From Trichostrongylus colubriformis (taxonomy: Eukaryota; Nematoda; Chromadorea; Rhabditida; Trichostrongylidae): 64,000 nt of DNA. Positions 1 through 12,600 of the stretch are shown here, in pieces. The translations under genes and the position numbers were made by a program. How positions within the stretch are numbered: the stretch's first letter is position 1; each line of letters opens with the position of its first letter. The notes under the pieces were generated by a model. The model saw nothing but the letters and a program-made list of their open reading frames with translations, had not been told where the DNA came from and made no database searches. The stretch lies in assembly GCA_963978905.1 (NCBI GenBank), contig OZ022256.1:11391501-11455500 (forward strand), written 5' to 3'.

Positions 1-308
1 ACAATGCTCTGTGTGCTTTCGGTTTTTTGATGGTGGTGGTGATGATAGCAACGATGATGATAGGGAAAATAATGGGCCATTAAAATTACCTAGTGGTGTC
101 TTTAGATGGTTTTGTGGTTTTTACATGCTTTTCTTTTTTACTTTTTTTGCATGCTTTTGTTTTTTTTCTAATTTTTTGCATGCTTTGCTTTTGATGTTGT
201 TTGATGATGTTTGTTCCCCCGTCCCCCCTCTAACAATAACTAATACAGCACTACACACACATACACAGACGCAAATAATAATCTTAGGGATGTATTTAAG
301 ATTGGCAA
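1..308. other. Low-complexity leader, no gene seen
   Basis: The stretch is T-rich with GATGGTGGTGATGAT-type triplets at 26-62 and three spaced copies of a (G/A)CATGCTTTT motif between 123 and 190. No coding signal or element boundary is visible. Confidence 0.5.
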
Positions 309-3219
309 ATCTGTGAAGAAGGCAATGTATGAGGCGGAAAGGAGATTCGCTCACAGGAAATCATACTACTGCAACCAGTGCAGCTCACGTTTAGGTGGTG
401 CGAAGGCTGTTTGTGAAAATACCTCATGCCCGTTGCAAGGGTTTGTCCATTGAAGTGTTTAGTGAAGCCGTAGTTATTATCATGCTTTAGCCAGATTGAG
501 TTTAGAGTTGCTCCAAAGCGGTGCAAAATCATGAAGAGAACCACTGTTCACCATCTGGATATTGCGCCGCAGCTGTCGTTGATTCTTGAGAGAGTCCTTC
601 CGAGTATCATAAGCGTTCACAGACAAATCCACCATGACCATGGCCATGGCCAAGGGGTAGGCAGTTGCTCCGGACTATATATATACCCTTTTATGCGTAT
701 TCCGCCATTAGTTACAGGTAGAACGTGTCGAGCGAAGTGAGACCCATTCGTTTCCCAAGTACCAGCGGCTCATTGAAATGCGGTCGGATTTTGAGGAACG
801 GAAGATCAACATTTTATTGACTATCAATTTTGACGGTGTCAAGTTCAAGAAGCTCTCACGGTGTCATAGTTTCGCTTAAGTCTGGTTGTCTTTCCCCTGT
901 TTATAATAATGCTCACACTAAGGTCCGAAGCCTGGCCCATATACATCCGTCTCGAAGGGCTACCATTCAAGGAGAAGAATAAGTTCGAGAATATTATCAT
1001 GGCGGGTATCACATTCACACGGAAACCTCTCACGGAACAACTTCTGGTAGAAATTTTCTCACGGTCTGTGACTTATGTCTCTGTTGGATGTGCTCGATTG
1101 TTATAATGAGGAGCAGCTGTCACCTTTCAGTCTTCGGCAAGAACTCGTACAGTTGAGGGAGAGTGGAATCCCTGTGGTTAACGAAAACGATGATTGTACG
1201 TGGTTATGCACTCCCATACTGGCAAATGGTGTCATTGACTTTGGCGTGGGTTTTACAGCTTTGGCAATGACGAAGGAGATCCCTATAGCATTTAGTGTTG
1301 CAGGCCTTGAAAACACTGTACGACTTGCCCCGCTGGCAATCATTGCATGGTTGTCATCTGTGCACTTTCGCGGGTGAAAGGGCTGGTTATCGAATGATTT
1401 GGTTTCCCAGGTTCCCTTACCAGGGTGACCGTCGCACATTTACTACTTCTTCTTCTTCTTCGTCTCAAGGCATGAGAGGTTAGCTGTGACTGTTCATGTC
1501 TTACCTTCAATCCGAGTACTCAACGGAACAAACACAAGGTATTTCATGTAGGGCGGACGCAAATGATGGATATCTTGTCGTTGAATAATTGCATACCGGA
1601 TGCTCTACATGTGATTTCGGAAGGTGACCTTTTCAAACCTTTTACATGTGACCTTTTCAAAGGTGACTCATTTGACTGTTCTTCACTGTTCCCCATGAGA
1701 GTGTTAAGCAATTACTTCAGCCATGTTCTCGGTGCACAGCCGCGTGCCCGTAATGAAGATTCGCTCCCAGTGTCTGCCGAGTTTCCACCACATTATTGCT
1801 ACCACGCGCAACTACACCTACGCTTCTAAGTTCATTCTTGGGATAGAAGATCTCCCTTGTACGACGGGGTCTGAGAAGGATGCTGTAAGTGAAGGATGTT
1901 CGAGCATTCTCTAATTTCTTGCTTTACTTTGGCAAATTCTAGCTGTCCTTCGTCGCATTCCCGCTTGCAGCCGCCCTGAATATTTGTGCAGAGCCGGTAG
2001 GTGCCGTCGCGGTGCTGGCATACTGGATTGTGGTGCGGGTTCTAGAAAAGAGTGCAGAAATGCTCGTTTCGGATTTCGAAGTGGTGCAAGACTTAGCGAA
2101 GTCCATGAAGTTGTTGTGGTACGCCATCGAACCGACTTTGTTCACGTTGAAAGTCCATGTGAGTGCTGTAGTAGTTTCCAAAAAGGTTGCTTTCAAGTGT
2201 ACGATGGTGTTACAACAGTTAAATCTGCAGTGCCTCATCGATCATGCAATCCTGGAGGACCTTAGTGACGTGGGATCACCATACCATTGGAGTGCCAGTT
2301 CTTTCGAATGCATGCATCGACGGTTACAACTTCGCATTACCCAGTGTACAACGAATGTCGAGGATACTGTCGTTGAGAAGTATGCACAATTCGCAGTCCT
2401 TCTATTCGCGACCACATTTTACACCGAAATATCTTCGGTTTCTAGTTTTCTCCTCTATAAACATATGGTGGACAGGCTGAACAAGGAAACCCAGTTGGTG
2501 AGCAATGTATTCATGGACCGCTTGCAAGCAAAAGTCAAAGCAGGTGAAACATCCAGGTCAGGTTACATGTACTTAGGAAAGACTGGTTGTGGCAATGGTG
2601 GTATACTTAACAAATTATTCTGTTAGACGTTCTACGGGCTATATCATGCTTAACGATGGTTGGTACGTGCCGCGATCATATACGATGTCATTCGAGGATC
2701 TGCTGATAGAACATCAGCAACATTTCATGCCTAGGCGGCACTATACATCATTCAGGTACAGGTAAGAGGTAGATAGGTAGGGGGAATGAAAAGGAAGTTT
2801 GAGGCTGTAGGGACTGTTTCAGTTCACGACTGCGTAAAGGAGACAAGATGTACTCATCTGCGGTTTACAATAAAAGGGTGATGGATACGACGCAGGACTA
2901 CGTATATTTGGAAGTGAACGGCAATGCAGTATTCGGACAAGTCATAGTGTTCGCTTTTGACTCATGGACCAATGAATGCTGTGTACTTCTGCAGGAGATG
3001 CGGACCGCCGACCCTTTTGTAGCACTCAGAGAGGCCATAGAAAGAGGACAGCACCCTGTAGCGCCTCGAGCTCTATTCACTTTGAGCAAAATTAGTCGCT
3101 TCAACCGCTTCTTTAAAAAAGTCGTAGCCAGAGAATTTCGAATTCATAATGTTTACAATATACTTTCCCCAGCCATAGTAATTGAAACTGGGTCAATCTC
3201 TTACGTCTCACGTCTCTAA
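309..3219 (+). pseudogene. CACTA/EnSpm-like transposase relic
   Basis: Conceptual translation in shifting plus-strand frames gives one colinear protein broken by many stops and frameshifts. In order I see a CxxC...CxxxxC zinc-ribbon-like N-terminus (about 350-450), a block with FDGVKF that probably holds the first catalytic Asp (790-850), WPIYIRLEGLPF (930-970), a GCHLCTF...RMIWFPRFPYQ Cys motif with aromatic patch (1330-1420), PDALHVISEG (1590-1625), a long open stretch 2012-2626 with HWSASSFECMHRRLQLR, and a C-terminal block 2848-3219 ending YVSRL. Family knowledge: these proteins cut and paste CACTA-type DNA transposons through a DDE nuclease in the nucleus. The assignment rests on motif order recalled from this family, so the superfamily could be wrong. 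It cannot be functional because of the breaks. CACTA termini were not found. Confidence 0.5.
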
Positions 3220-3895
3220 TTCTTATGTCGATGTCTCATAGCCCTATGTCTTGTTTCTCTAAGTTGTCTCACGTTTCTAAGTTGTCAGCTTTGCATTGAC
3301 TAACACACTAACACATTGGCGACGGTGCATTCTATCTTCTTCATTTTTGGAAGAAATATGGCACCTACTCGGCTCATTTTGATAACGTTCCTACTTGACC
3401 ATGGGAGAAAGTTCACATTTTCTGATTAGAATACGATCACGAAGTTGCTGTACAGCTCTCAGAGAATGCTGCATTGCGCTCAATCCCAACCTAACCTACT
3501 TGTAACCTATTCGGCGGGGACGATTTTTTCGGGAGCACAAAAAGGCCTTACTCTTTGCAGTGAACATTGCTCCGTTGCCAAAGTGTTAATCGTTCTTTAA
3601 GAATTGCTTAATAACCCTAATACGTGGTGAACTCATGATACCAATGTATTAATCATGATCGGTCTCAGCCTCATAATCTCACCGTATCCAGATAACCAAG
3701 GTCTCTTATGTAAACAATGTATCAGTTGACCTCACAATCTTAACCTCCAAAATGGTGCTATCTGTAACCTCTGATAACCTCTGGCCAGTCGAAGGATTAA
3801 AGGGATTTAAATGTGTTCAACTTCTTCGAACGGTAGCAGCCCAGTATCTTTTTTTTGCTCATTTGTAGTTAGTTTTATTCAGTTCAAGGGGCATA
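3220..3895. other. No gene seen
   Basis: This is the spacer between the transposase relic and the Ser-rich frame. It contains a short reiterated tctcaYRtttctaagttgtc-like text (3225-3290) and AT-rich unique sequence, with no ORF or element end. Confidence 0.4.
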
Positions 3896-4816
3896 ATGAG
3901 CCGTTCCGCATCGCCTTCTCATAGCTCAGACCCTGACCATTTTGTTGGTGCCACTGGTGAAGGGTGTAGAACATCTTCCGCTGCTAACGAATTGATAAAC
4001 CAGCTTCGAGAGTATAGAAGAGCTGTCCACGAGTGCACATCAACATCAATGAGTGGTAGGTCTCAAGAGGAGATTACTGTAGGTGTTCACTGAAGCCCTT
4101 ACCAATCATCTCCAGACTGCAATAACTCGTCGTTAGAGGACCGACCAGGCTCAAGCTCTACGTCGCTTGTTACTCAAGAAGAGAATGATGAAGCGTCCTT
4201 GCCTTCTCCCACCTTATCCCTCTCTCAGCGGTCAGCGTCTGCCAACTCAATGGAATCCCAAGAGCCGCGACAGGAGCCGCAAATTGTCGAATCAGACTGT
4301 GCGGTCGCATCGCAAGGTCATCCACACTTTATTGCAATCCTCAGCTCTGATACTGATTCATCGTCGTTGTCCTTTATAGAAAGTGGGCAAGTAGTTGCAG
4401 CGGAAGGAGCTGGTCGTGATCCAGATCAGCATGGAAGTCAAAGTGGATCATCAGTTTCGCTATGTTCACTCCGAGGTTCCATTATACAGTCTTCATCGTT
4501 AATAGCAGAGACACTTTGAAAATGTAGTTTGTATCGTATTGCAGGGATTGTGCGCGCAGTAACTCAGACAAAGGAGATCTCAGTGGAGCAGTTAGGGGAA
4601 GCCCTATCACATTCCCATATTGGCGAAGAGTACAATGTCTGTTCCTTTTATACTTTCGGATTCGCCTTCGTAAACCTTATGGGAAACTTCAGCGTTTCAT
4701 CCAGTACACGATTCGGGAGTGCCGCATCGACGTTGAAAATGCTAGATCGTTGCAATTGGCCGTTGCGGACGTCCCACAGTCATCAGATTCTGTCGTTCGT
4801 GCTCAGCTGGCCGTAA
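3896..4816 (+). pseudogene. Ser-rich hypothetical frame with two TGA stops
   Basis: Not recognised. A single plus frame runs from the ATG at 3896 to a TAA at 4814-4816 and is interrupted only by two TGA codons (4091-4093 and 4517-4519). The first two segments are very rich in Ser, Gln and acidic residues (SSDPDH, SGRSQEE, SLSQRSASANS, LSSDTDSSSLSF), as in a disordered nuclear protein. The third segment has LYRIAGIVRAVTQTKEIS. It lies 0.7 kb downstream of the CACTA-like transposase on the same strand, where CACTA elements often carry a second DNA-binding gene, so it may belong to that element (inference). It could also be a decayed unrelated exon set. Confidence 0.35.
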
Positions 4817-4829
4817 TTGCAAGACTGTC

Positions 4830-5260
4830 AGATGCAGTCGTAGGGATGGCAGCCCTCGTTGGTTACCATGTGCATATACACTGCCTCAAAAAAACTGTCC
4901 CTCACTTCGAAATTGCAGATTGACTCCTTGATGACACAGACGAATTCTTTACATGTACGGTGTTCGCGCGTAGAGAGTGCCGTTTCGAAAAATGCGAGCA
5001 GTAGATTGCCGGAGGGATCATACCTGAGTGCGAAGAACCTGACTTCACAATGGATAGTGCGAGAGTCTTCCCCATTTAAGGTAGACTTTGCTCGCGTTGA
5101 GAGATTTGTAGTACAACAAGGAATGATGTTCTTTTTTTCATGCAACTAACCTAAATCAATTGATGGCGTACTGGCGACGCGCGTTGCGAGCGCGCCCCGA
5201 AGATCACACTTCTCAATGCGTTGATTTCATGAGGCAGTACTTGGTTCAGTTAAGTTTTGA
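4830..5260 (+). pseudogene. Downstream coding relic of the same element
   Basis: Fragmentary plus-strand translation (GYHVHIHCLKKTVPHFEIAD, then FFTCTVFARRECRFEKCEQ) continues after the Ser-rich frame with in-frame stops. It reads like a protein remnant because both blocks lie in one frame with a stop between them. No family is recognised, and it may be the C-terminal part of the preceding relic. Confidence 0.25.
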
Positions 5261-6446
5261 GACCACTTGGACTAGCCACCATTGCCATAACCTTTGATCC
5301 AGTACTTATCACTTTAGGCGTGCAATCCTGCACAGGTTATTCAAGACTACACGTACCGAATGTCAGGTAGATACCAAAAAAAGCCAAATCTCAAGGATCT
5401 TCCAGAGGATATTGCAGACACGTTGATAGGTTGGTTGTGGTGAAAAAGACAGCCATAAAATATCCCTGTTGATAACTAAATTCATCTTTTGGCAGGCTGT
5501 TGTCTTGACGGTTTGAAATTGTATGCTCCGGAACTGGATGGTGAGATAGACCACTTGATTGAAAATCCCACTCGGTGAGACAAGGTGATGGCTGGAGATG
5601 GTTGCCGTTTCAATAACATATAGCATTTTTAAGCTATTGGCTCACCCTTGGAAACAACGATACGGCAAGGGCTAAAAAGTTTCACCAACTCAGGGGCCTG
5701 CGCTTGTGTTGGACAGCAATTTTGCGAGCGCCCTAGCGCGTGCAATGTAGGTGTTCCTTTTTGTATAGAAACGTAGAGCAATTTTAAGATATAGTACATA
5801 ATTCAACATGTAAACATTTCAATGATTCTCGATTGTTTAGGGCTGACATTAGACAATACCTGTTGACAGACGACCGCCTAGTGCCCCGCCCTGTAAGGAT
5901 TTACTTTGGTGTTTTCAAATGATTCCTCAGGCATATCAAAAACATCTGTTTTAGAAACGACGATGTGTTGATAGTTCCCAAAGTGAGCAAGCGGGACCCT
6001 CTGGTCAGTGAACACGGGTCTTCTACGCCCCGGGCCTTCTTTACTGTACTCACAATTTGTATACACTTTTCCACACTCACAATCAGTCACCTCACAGCTT
6101 TAATGCCACCTCATCTGATTTGATCGAGACTTTTGTTTGCAATCGCTTGTTCCGCTGATCCGTTTTTCAAACATTATTAAAACAGAATATCCGTAGTTGG
6201 TCCACCTTCGGAGTGCTTCTATGCATTTATCTAGCTCCGCCATTGATCAGCAATCACCAATTGAATCTTCTCGTCGTCGGAATCTTCTTGTTCATTGGTT
6301 TTGGATCGCTAGTGAGCATCTGGGCGCAGGTTTTATTCTAGGACGCTGCATACATTCGAGGAGCGTCGGATTAAATTCCAGATGATTTTTTCGAGTTGGA
6401 AAACGGATCAGGCGATAGTAGTCATTGTATCTTAGGATATATTAAC
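5261..6446. other. No firm gene; weak minus-strand ORF
   Basis: Mostly unassigned. A 70-codon minus-strand frame (5878-6090) starts MTDCECGKVYTNCEY and contains HIVVSKTDVFDMPEESFENT, which reads protein-like, but it has no recognisable family or splice context. The rest shows no repeats or element ends. Confidence 0.3.
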
Positions 6447-6534
6447 CATTTTGTACACACAGTACTTTAACAATCCATCCCAGTAATAATCATTTTGTAC
6501 ACACAGTACTTTAACAATCCATCCCAGTAATAAT
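6447..6534. repeat. 44-bp direct tandem duplication
   Basis: Two exact copies of a 44-bp unit starting CATTTTGTACACACAG lie at 6447-6490 and 6491-6534. The identity indicates a recent local slippage or repair duplication. Confidence 0.9.
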
Positions 6535-6669
6535 TCGATGTACTCCTTGTATAGCGGTTGTATATTATTGTGATGTCGTGAAGTGATGCATGTTGAACTA
6601 ATTACCGGTATTGTGTATTGTTAGTACCCGACACTGGTTGAAACTTTTCTCTGGAAACTAATACCACGC

Positions 6670-7135
6670 AAAACCGAGTTCGCCAGCGTGAACAGCACCC
6701 TCAGAAACCTTTTTAGGAGTCCCTATAATCAAAATCCCCCGAAATTGTTATATTTGTCGAAAACGCGCGAAATTCGACACTTTCGCGCAAAACTGAGCTC
6801 ACCAGCGTGATCAGCGCCCTCGGAAACCTTTGTAGGGGTCCCTTATAGTCAAATCCTCGAAACTGGTTTATTTGTCAAAAATTCCTAAAAATCGGTACAT
6901 TTTTGACGAAAGTCCCTCAAAATTGGTTCTGTTTTGTCGAAAATGCGCGATATTCGACACTTTCGCGCAAAAATGAACTCACCAGCGTGATCAGCGCCCT
7001 CAGAAACCTTTGTAAGAGTCCCTATAGTCAAAATCCCCCGAAATTGTTATATTTGTCGAAAACACGCGAAATTTGGAACTTTTGCGCAAAACCGAGCTCA
7101 CCAGCGTGATCAGCACCCTCGAAAACCCCCATATG
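6670..7135. repeat. Degenerate ~118-bp tandem repeat, four copies
   Basis: Four diverged copies share CCAGCGTGATCAGCGCCCTC, with the core near 6690, 6800, 6985 and 7105. Each is followed by gaaacctttgtaggagtccctatagtcaaa-like text and a tttgtcgaaaacgcgcgaaatt-like block. The spacing is about 118 bp except between copies two and three, which are longer. It resembles a small minisatellite rather than coding sequence. The ORFs crossing it repeat the same peptide and are by-products. Confidence 0.75.
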
Positions 7136-7344
7136 CAAGTTTCCAGAGAAAAGTAAAATTTTGACCTTTTTCGGGTATGACCAGATGGTCGAAAATCTGA
7201 TTCCATTGATGTTATTAGGATAAACATCGCACGTTACTGTGCATGAGTATTGGCTGATAATGACATTAGGACATTAGAGTAGTACAGCTGGAAGATTCCA
7301 GTAGTGGTGTATGCTTTGGTACTGGTGTATGCCTGTGGGTACAC

Positions 7345-7395
7345 AGTAGGGGCGGGATCAGAGGCGGGGTCAGGGGCGGGGCTTAGCAGGGCGAG
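7345..7395 (+). other. G-run block, potential G-quadruplex
   Basis: The plus strand has six runs of 3-4 G within about 45 bases (GGGGCGGG, GGCGGGG, GGGGCGGGG, then AGGGCG), separated by loops of 1-10 nt, enough for a G-quadruplex. The wider 7310-7690 region is GC-rich with GCAGC triplets and has overlapping ORFs in several frames. These are composition artefacts, not genes. Confidence 0.5.
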
Positions 7396-7699
7396 ACCAC
7401 CAGCGCTAGTGACGGCAGGACAGTGGAGTAGTAAGGTCGCAGGGTACCAGTGGTGCTGTTACTTTACTACTGGTGTATGCTGCAGGAGGGGGGCGGAGCC
7501 AGGACGAGGGCGAGAGTTCCAGTACAAACGAAGGCAGCATATATTCTGTAATGCTGATGGCAACGTCATGGCACTAGTAACTCTGGCAGCGACTGCTGCG
7601 AGCATGGCAGCACGTGCTGCAGCGGCTCCGCCCACTTTAGCAGCAGCACGGCAGTGACCCGAGCGTTGAAGTTGCTCTGCTGCTGCCATGCTGCTGCAC

Positions 7700-9131
7700 C
7701 TCTATCAGAGAAGGAATTGAAAAAAATCGCTCATGGGACAATCAATACGTACAAAAATGTTCTTGTGAACGTGCACGTCACGGTCTGTTATGTTGCTGAT
7801 ACCAGCTCAAACTACCATCGAACTTTTACAGACATATGTTGCTGTGACGATTATCACCATGTATTTATCGCAAAGATCATATAAAAAGTTACAACTCTTT
7901 CATATTGTAAACATTCAAAAATATACAAAATCTGAAAGCTCTACACTCGAGTCAAGCATTGCAAAATTATCATTGTTACGCCTTCTTGATAAAGAGTATG
8001 TAGGTAATGAAGTTAAAACAGGATTTTGATAGAACTCTACATCACTCGATACTGGTCAAATGCGATCCTTCCAGAACGCTTTTTGGCAGAGATCATATGC
8101 TTCTAGCATCCCGAAATGGAATGAAAATGTTCACATTATCCCGCAAACTTACAGGAAAGCCTATAAACCCAGACAGGTGGAAAGTACTTTTGCAACGACA
8201 GCTCTCAAGGAAACATTCATGGCACTACAGGACAGCAGACAGCGATGGGTGGCAATCATGACGTCTTGGCGTCGCGCCACAGGAACGCGCCTACACAAGT
8301 GTGAGCCATTAGGACAGAAAACTCAAGCAGCCATGGGGCGCACAACGAGATGGTTACGAGCTGAGGATGCCGTAATAGTTGGGTACTGAAGCGATTAGCC
8401 CTAAAATAAGGCCCACGACACCGTCATCGCTCTAGAACCCAACAAAGCCCCTAGGTCATACCAACGTGTCGCGCGTCGAACTCCACAACGTGGATCTTTT
8501 GCCTTAATGACACACCATCTTGGCACATGCTGGCATGTACATATAACAGGCTCAATTCACTAATTAACTCGGTTGTCATGAAATATCCAGTACTTCTGTG
8601 TATCAATGCTTGCCGTTCAGGTTCTGAGAGGACTGCGTCACGAGCTAGACAGACAGTATGTATTACACAGGAACATTAAAACCGTGATTATCAACCAAAA
8701 ATATAGTTTCCCAACATTTTTACCCCGTTAGCTGCTGCGGCCTGCTTTTCTATCCAGTCATATCGTAGTGACAGTGCATGGTCCACGGTGTCTCTGTAGC
8801 GGGCGTAACTCTGAACACAACAATGTAAACTCGTAAAAAGACTCCTCTTTTGATTATTTGTAATATGAAAGGTCGCCACAATGAGACCTATGAAACAATC
8901 CTATCCAGGTTGAGCTTTCATCGCCATTAAGTGAAGAGCGCAGCACAGTCTTCAAAGATGTTCGATGATGATCCCTTGATTCTGAGCATGAGGGGAGGGC
9001 CGGACATCAACGGTGAAGTAGCTGCAACTCTTCACTGTCACCGCATCCATGGACAATCGGGTTCTCATCGAGGCCAACTGAGCACTCAGTGGTTTCCCAC
9101 AAGGATGAAACAAAACTCCGACACATCGACA
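7700..9131. other. No gene assigned
   Basis: There is an unassigned 109-codon plus-strand frame at 8060-8389 (contains RQRWVAIMTSWRRATGTRL), with no family resemblance I can name and no splice signals in register. A second frame overlaps it at 8007-8261. Nothing else is distinguishable. Confidence 0.3.
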
Positions 9132-9133
9132 TA

Positions 9134-9628
9134 CAGTAGCGCTCAAGTCTTCGGCCAAACACTTTTTGTCATAACTTTTTTTTGCTATTGGACCAAATTT
9201 GACAAAATTTTAATATGTGGTGCCTGAACCTATTCTCAACATTTCCTTCTACTTGAGTGCCGCTTGACTCTTTTCATGGTTTTTTACAAGAATTTACTAC
9301 AACCCACCGAAAAAAAGGAAAAAGGCTTGGGCAAGAAAAACGGCTTTCTTTACAAAAACAAAATGAGCAAGCCTTAGAGAACATAAATATTTTGTAGAAA
9401 GACCACGACTTTTGATGACAGCGGCACAGCGGGACGCCATAGGGATGGCACTCCAAAAGCAAAAAATTGCATTTAACCACGTAACCTACACCATTGAGCG
9501 CCAGAATAGTATATTTAGTATGCAATTTCTCCAAGTACAACATACTAATATCGGTCCAGTCGCAAAAAAGTTACAAGTGAAAAACCTAAGTGAAAAACCA
9601 TTTGGCAGAAGACTTTTGAGCGCTACTG
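9134..9628. mobile_element. Tc1/mariner-type MITE with TA duplication
   Basis: Terminal inverted repeats start CAGTAGCGCTCAAGTCTTC on the left and end GAAGACTTTTGAGCGCTACTG on the right. They match, with small gaps, for about 65 bp (including a ctttttttgc...ggacc block). TA dinucleotides flank both ends (9132-9133 and 9629-9630), the hallmark of Tc1/mariner insertion. At 495 bp with no transposase frame, it is non-autonomous. The 80-89 codon frames inside it are chance. Confidence 0.85.
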
Positions 9629-9630
9629 TA

Positions 9631-12600
9631 GGTCAAGCATCTGAATGCAGCTAGAAGTTTTCATGACAGTCAAGCGTATTGCGCCTGCTGGAAAAACCTT
9701 CATGCACCCAACAGGCTTTAAGACACGGGGAGGGGTGAAAGGAAGGAAAGCGTATTTGAAAACACCATTCTATAAAAGAAAATTTGAGACCCGAAAAGAT
9801 AATGGGTAACGAAACTCGCGTTGAAAAACGCGCCTTTGTGGCGCTATTACGATTTCAGCGCGCTTCACCTCGAACTGCACGCATCAGCAGCCAAGTTGAC
9901 TGCCGGCGAGGACAGAGAGGGCGTAATCGATTTCGTCCATGGTAATTTCAAACAAATGAAAAGACAAACAGAAACAAACATTGAAACAATGTAAGGGAGA
10001 AGAAGCGAAGAAGTATGAAAAAATACGTTTATGACAGAAAATATCCAATGAATCCACATTTGCATCTTGGCAAGGCTTCGTGTGTGCAATAGCCGAACTA
10101 CAAGCGAACATCACAGGCCAGAATTTCCCCCTACCGGTGCCTCCAAGGTGTACCGCAACTGACCGCATGAATGGCAACGAATTACTACCAGGCGATCACA
10201 AATGCAATGCATTGCGGGGCAGCGTCCCCTCACGGATCTAATCTCCTCACTGAAAAAATCTTCCAAGGAATATGAGTTCGCCTCTCTCAAATGTTGTTCA
10301 CTACAAACCATCGGCAAAGTTACACACTAAAAAACGAAACTCGGCGGGGACACACTCCTGAAGAGCCACGACGGCTGTAACAAACCGTTGGCAGTCACGT
10401 GATCGGTGACGCACTATGGAAAGCAAATCAACATTGGGCGCGAGAGTGGTCTGCGCTCCTACACACTGTCAAGATTGTTTTGCGGGAATTCAAAAGTCGC
10501 CGTTTTCAAATTTTACGATTTCTGCTTCGGACAAAGGAAATTTTCGATTCGTGTTTATATCCAATTACTGTATCTAGTATAGTGATTTTGAAAGGAAATA
10601 GAGTCATGGGAATCCCGTGCACGATTTTCAAACTCCTGGTGTTCGGTGCTATACTCTACACCCACCTCATGAAATTCTTCGCAGAGTCGAGCTGTAAGAA
10701 TCAGCCGACACAGAATTGCTTGAGGGAAGTCGTATGATGCACTTTCTTCACCAATCACTTTGTAGCAGTCCGATGTCTGAACCTAACTATTACAAATACG
10801 ATCATTCAGCAGCAAATACTGGTCTTCTAAAGATGCCAAACATTAGGATAAGATCTCGCAAAGTGTCATGTGTAAATGACGTGAGAACTAAGAACACTAT
10901 GTAAACGGATCGTAAGACGATTACTGTGTCCTACGCCTGAAATAACAGGGTAATCGCGCTAGGATCCACCTAAATACACGGTCCCAGCACATAAAAGCAA
11001 AATGAGCATTGCGGAAACCTGCTCAAACGATATAGATCCGTCTTCTCAAGATGGTGGAACTGACCCAGCTGTCATCCCCAGCAATCAGGCAAGTCAGCCT
11101 CATCACCACACCGGCTAGTAGAGGTGGCTTCAACATTGCTAGCTCCATTTGACAGAGAGCCAGATGAGAGGCAAACTTTGCGAACTTCCATTGCCATGAG
11201 TGCTGCTAAAAGACAAAAATAAGGTATAAAACACAATGCGGAAATATACTAATTGTGAATGGTCCGAACTCCACGCAGTATTCACAGAATTGTCAATACG
11301 TCGAAACTATCGGCATATCAAAAGTTTGGAGAGGTATAAGCATGAGGAAAGCGAAAGGTATGATTACATGAAATTCCGTAATAGTCACGTAAAGGTCGAA
11401 TGCGGCCCTTTCAAAACTATCGACAGGGGACTGACTTAGCGTTGGCTCACCGCATCGCGATCGAATAGAATGTAGTTTTGACCTGCTGGATCTCAGGTGA
11501 GGCCTGAAACCCAGCACAGCAGGTCAAAACTAGATGAAACACGACTGGTAACAAAAGATAAGCGAGCGTCCCTTACAGTGCTTCTGAGGATGCTTCCCTA
11601 ACGAGGATGTTGGGCGTATCTCTTTAGGACTCAAAGACATATAACATTCCCTCAGTATACAAATACAATGTATATTCCGTCAATGAAGAGCTGATTTCGA
11701 TAATTCTTTCCGCGGATTCCCTACTGTGATGGTATGTTGGCACTAATGAGCATGTCAATGAGTGTGCTTATGAAAGAGAGAAGAGAGAGTCGTATGAGAA
11801 AAAAATTCACTTCGCACAGTAGAAAAAGAGCACAAGTAAAAATGCTCACCTATTGTATCGCATGAATTAATTCGCAGAAAGCTCACCTGTACAAGTTTTT
11901 GCACGAGACGCATAAAGAATATAGCGGAGCAGAGCAGGAAGCGGAAATCTGTTGCGCGACATATCTGCAAACTCGGCCGATCAACTAATACAAACCACGA
12001 TAACGAAGAGACTTCAGAAGGTTATCTTCACACACTTGTATTTCAAGTGCATCCACCTCTTTCGCATCGAATTCACTCGTGATCTCCTCACAAAGTGTGT
12101 GTTGTGATTCAACTTTTGTTGCCAAACGAACCGCAGCTACCGAGAGATCCTCAAGCTGGTATCGACTGACGTGACATTCCTGTAACATCGCTAAAAGGCA
12201 CAGATAATACGTTGTGAGTCTGAGACAAGGTACTACAAATGGAAGCTTCCTTTACAAAACTATGCTCACAAAAACGTACAGAAACTGTGACCGCAACGAG
12301 ATATGCAGCAAGCGGTAATACTTCAGTTGGCAGACGTTGACTATAAAAAACATCCGCCATGAAAAGATTAGTCAAAGCAAACGCCCGATATCCACCCAGA
12401 GCGTGCCAGTCTGCCTTTGTAGTTGAAGGGTAACAAGCTTAAAAATATGCACATTAGCTGATGTATAATTACCATTTCTCAAGCTTTTTTACTCAATTAC
12501 CATAGGAAGAATTTGTTATAAAAAAAAGTAAGAACAGGATTACAACGGACTAATACCAGAGTATTAGCAATAGCAGAAACAGCCCAAAAGCACTGTTTCT

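Noticed and set aside
4091..4519. Selenocysteine or stop readthrough at the TGA codons
   Set aside because: No conserved Cys/Sec context or SECIS-like structure seen, and the neighbouring transposase relic is decayed, so pseudogene decay is simpler.
8007..8389. Overlapping 84- and 109-codon ORFs as a host gene
   Set aside because: Different frames over the same bases, no recognisable domain and no splice sites; left unassigned.
10941..10954. AATAACAGGGTAAT, 13 bases identical to part of the I-SceI homing endonuclease site
   Set aside because: Only 13 of 18 bases match and no homing endonuclease or intron is nearby; chance is sufficient.
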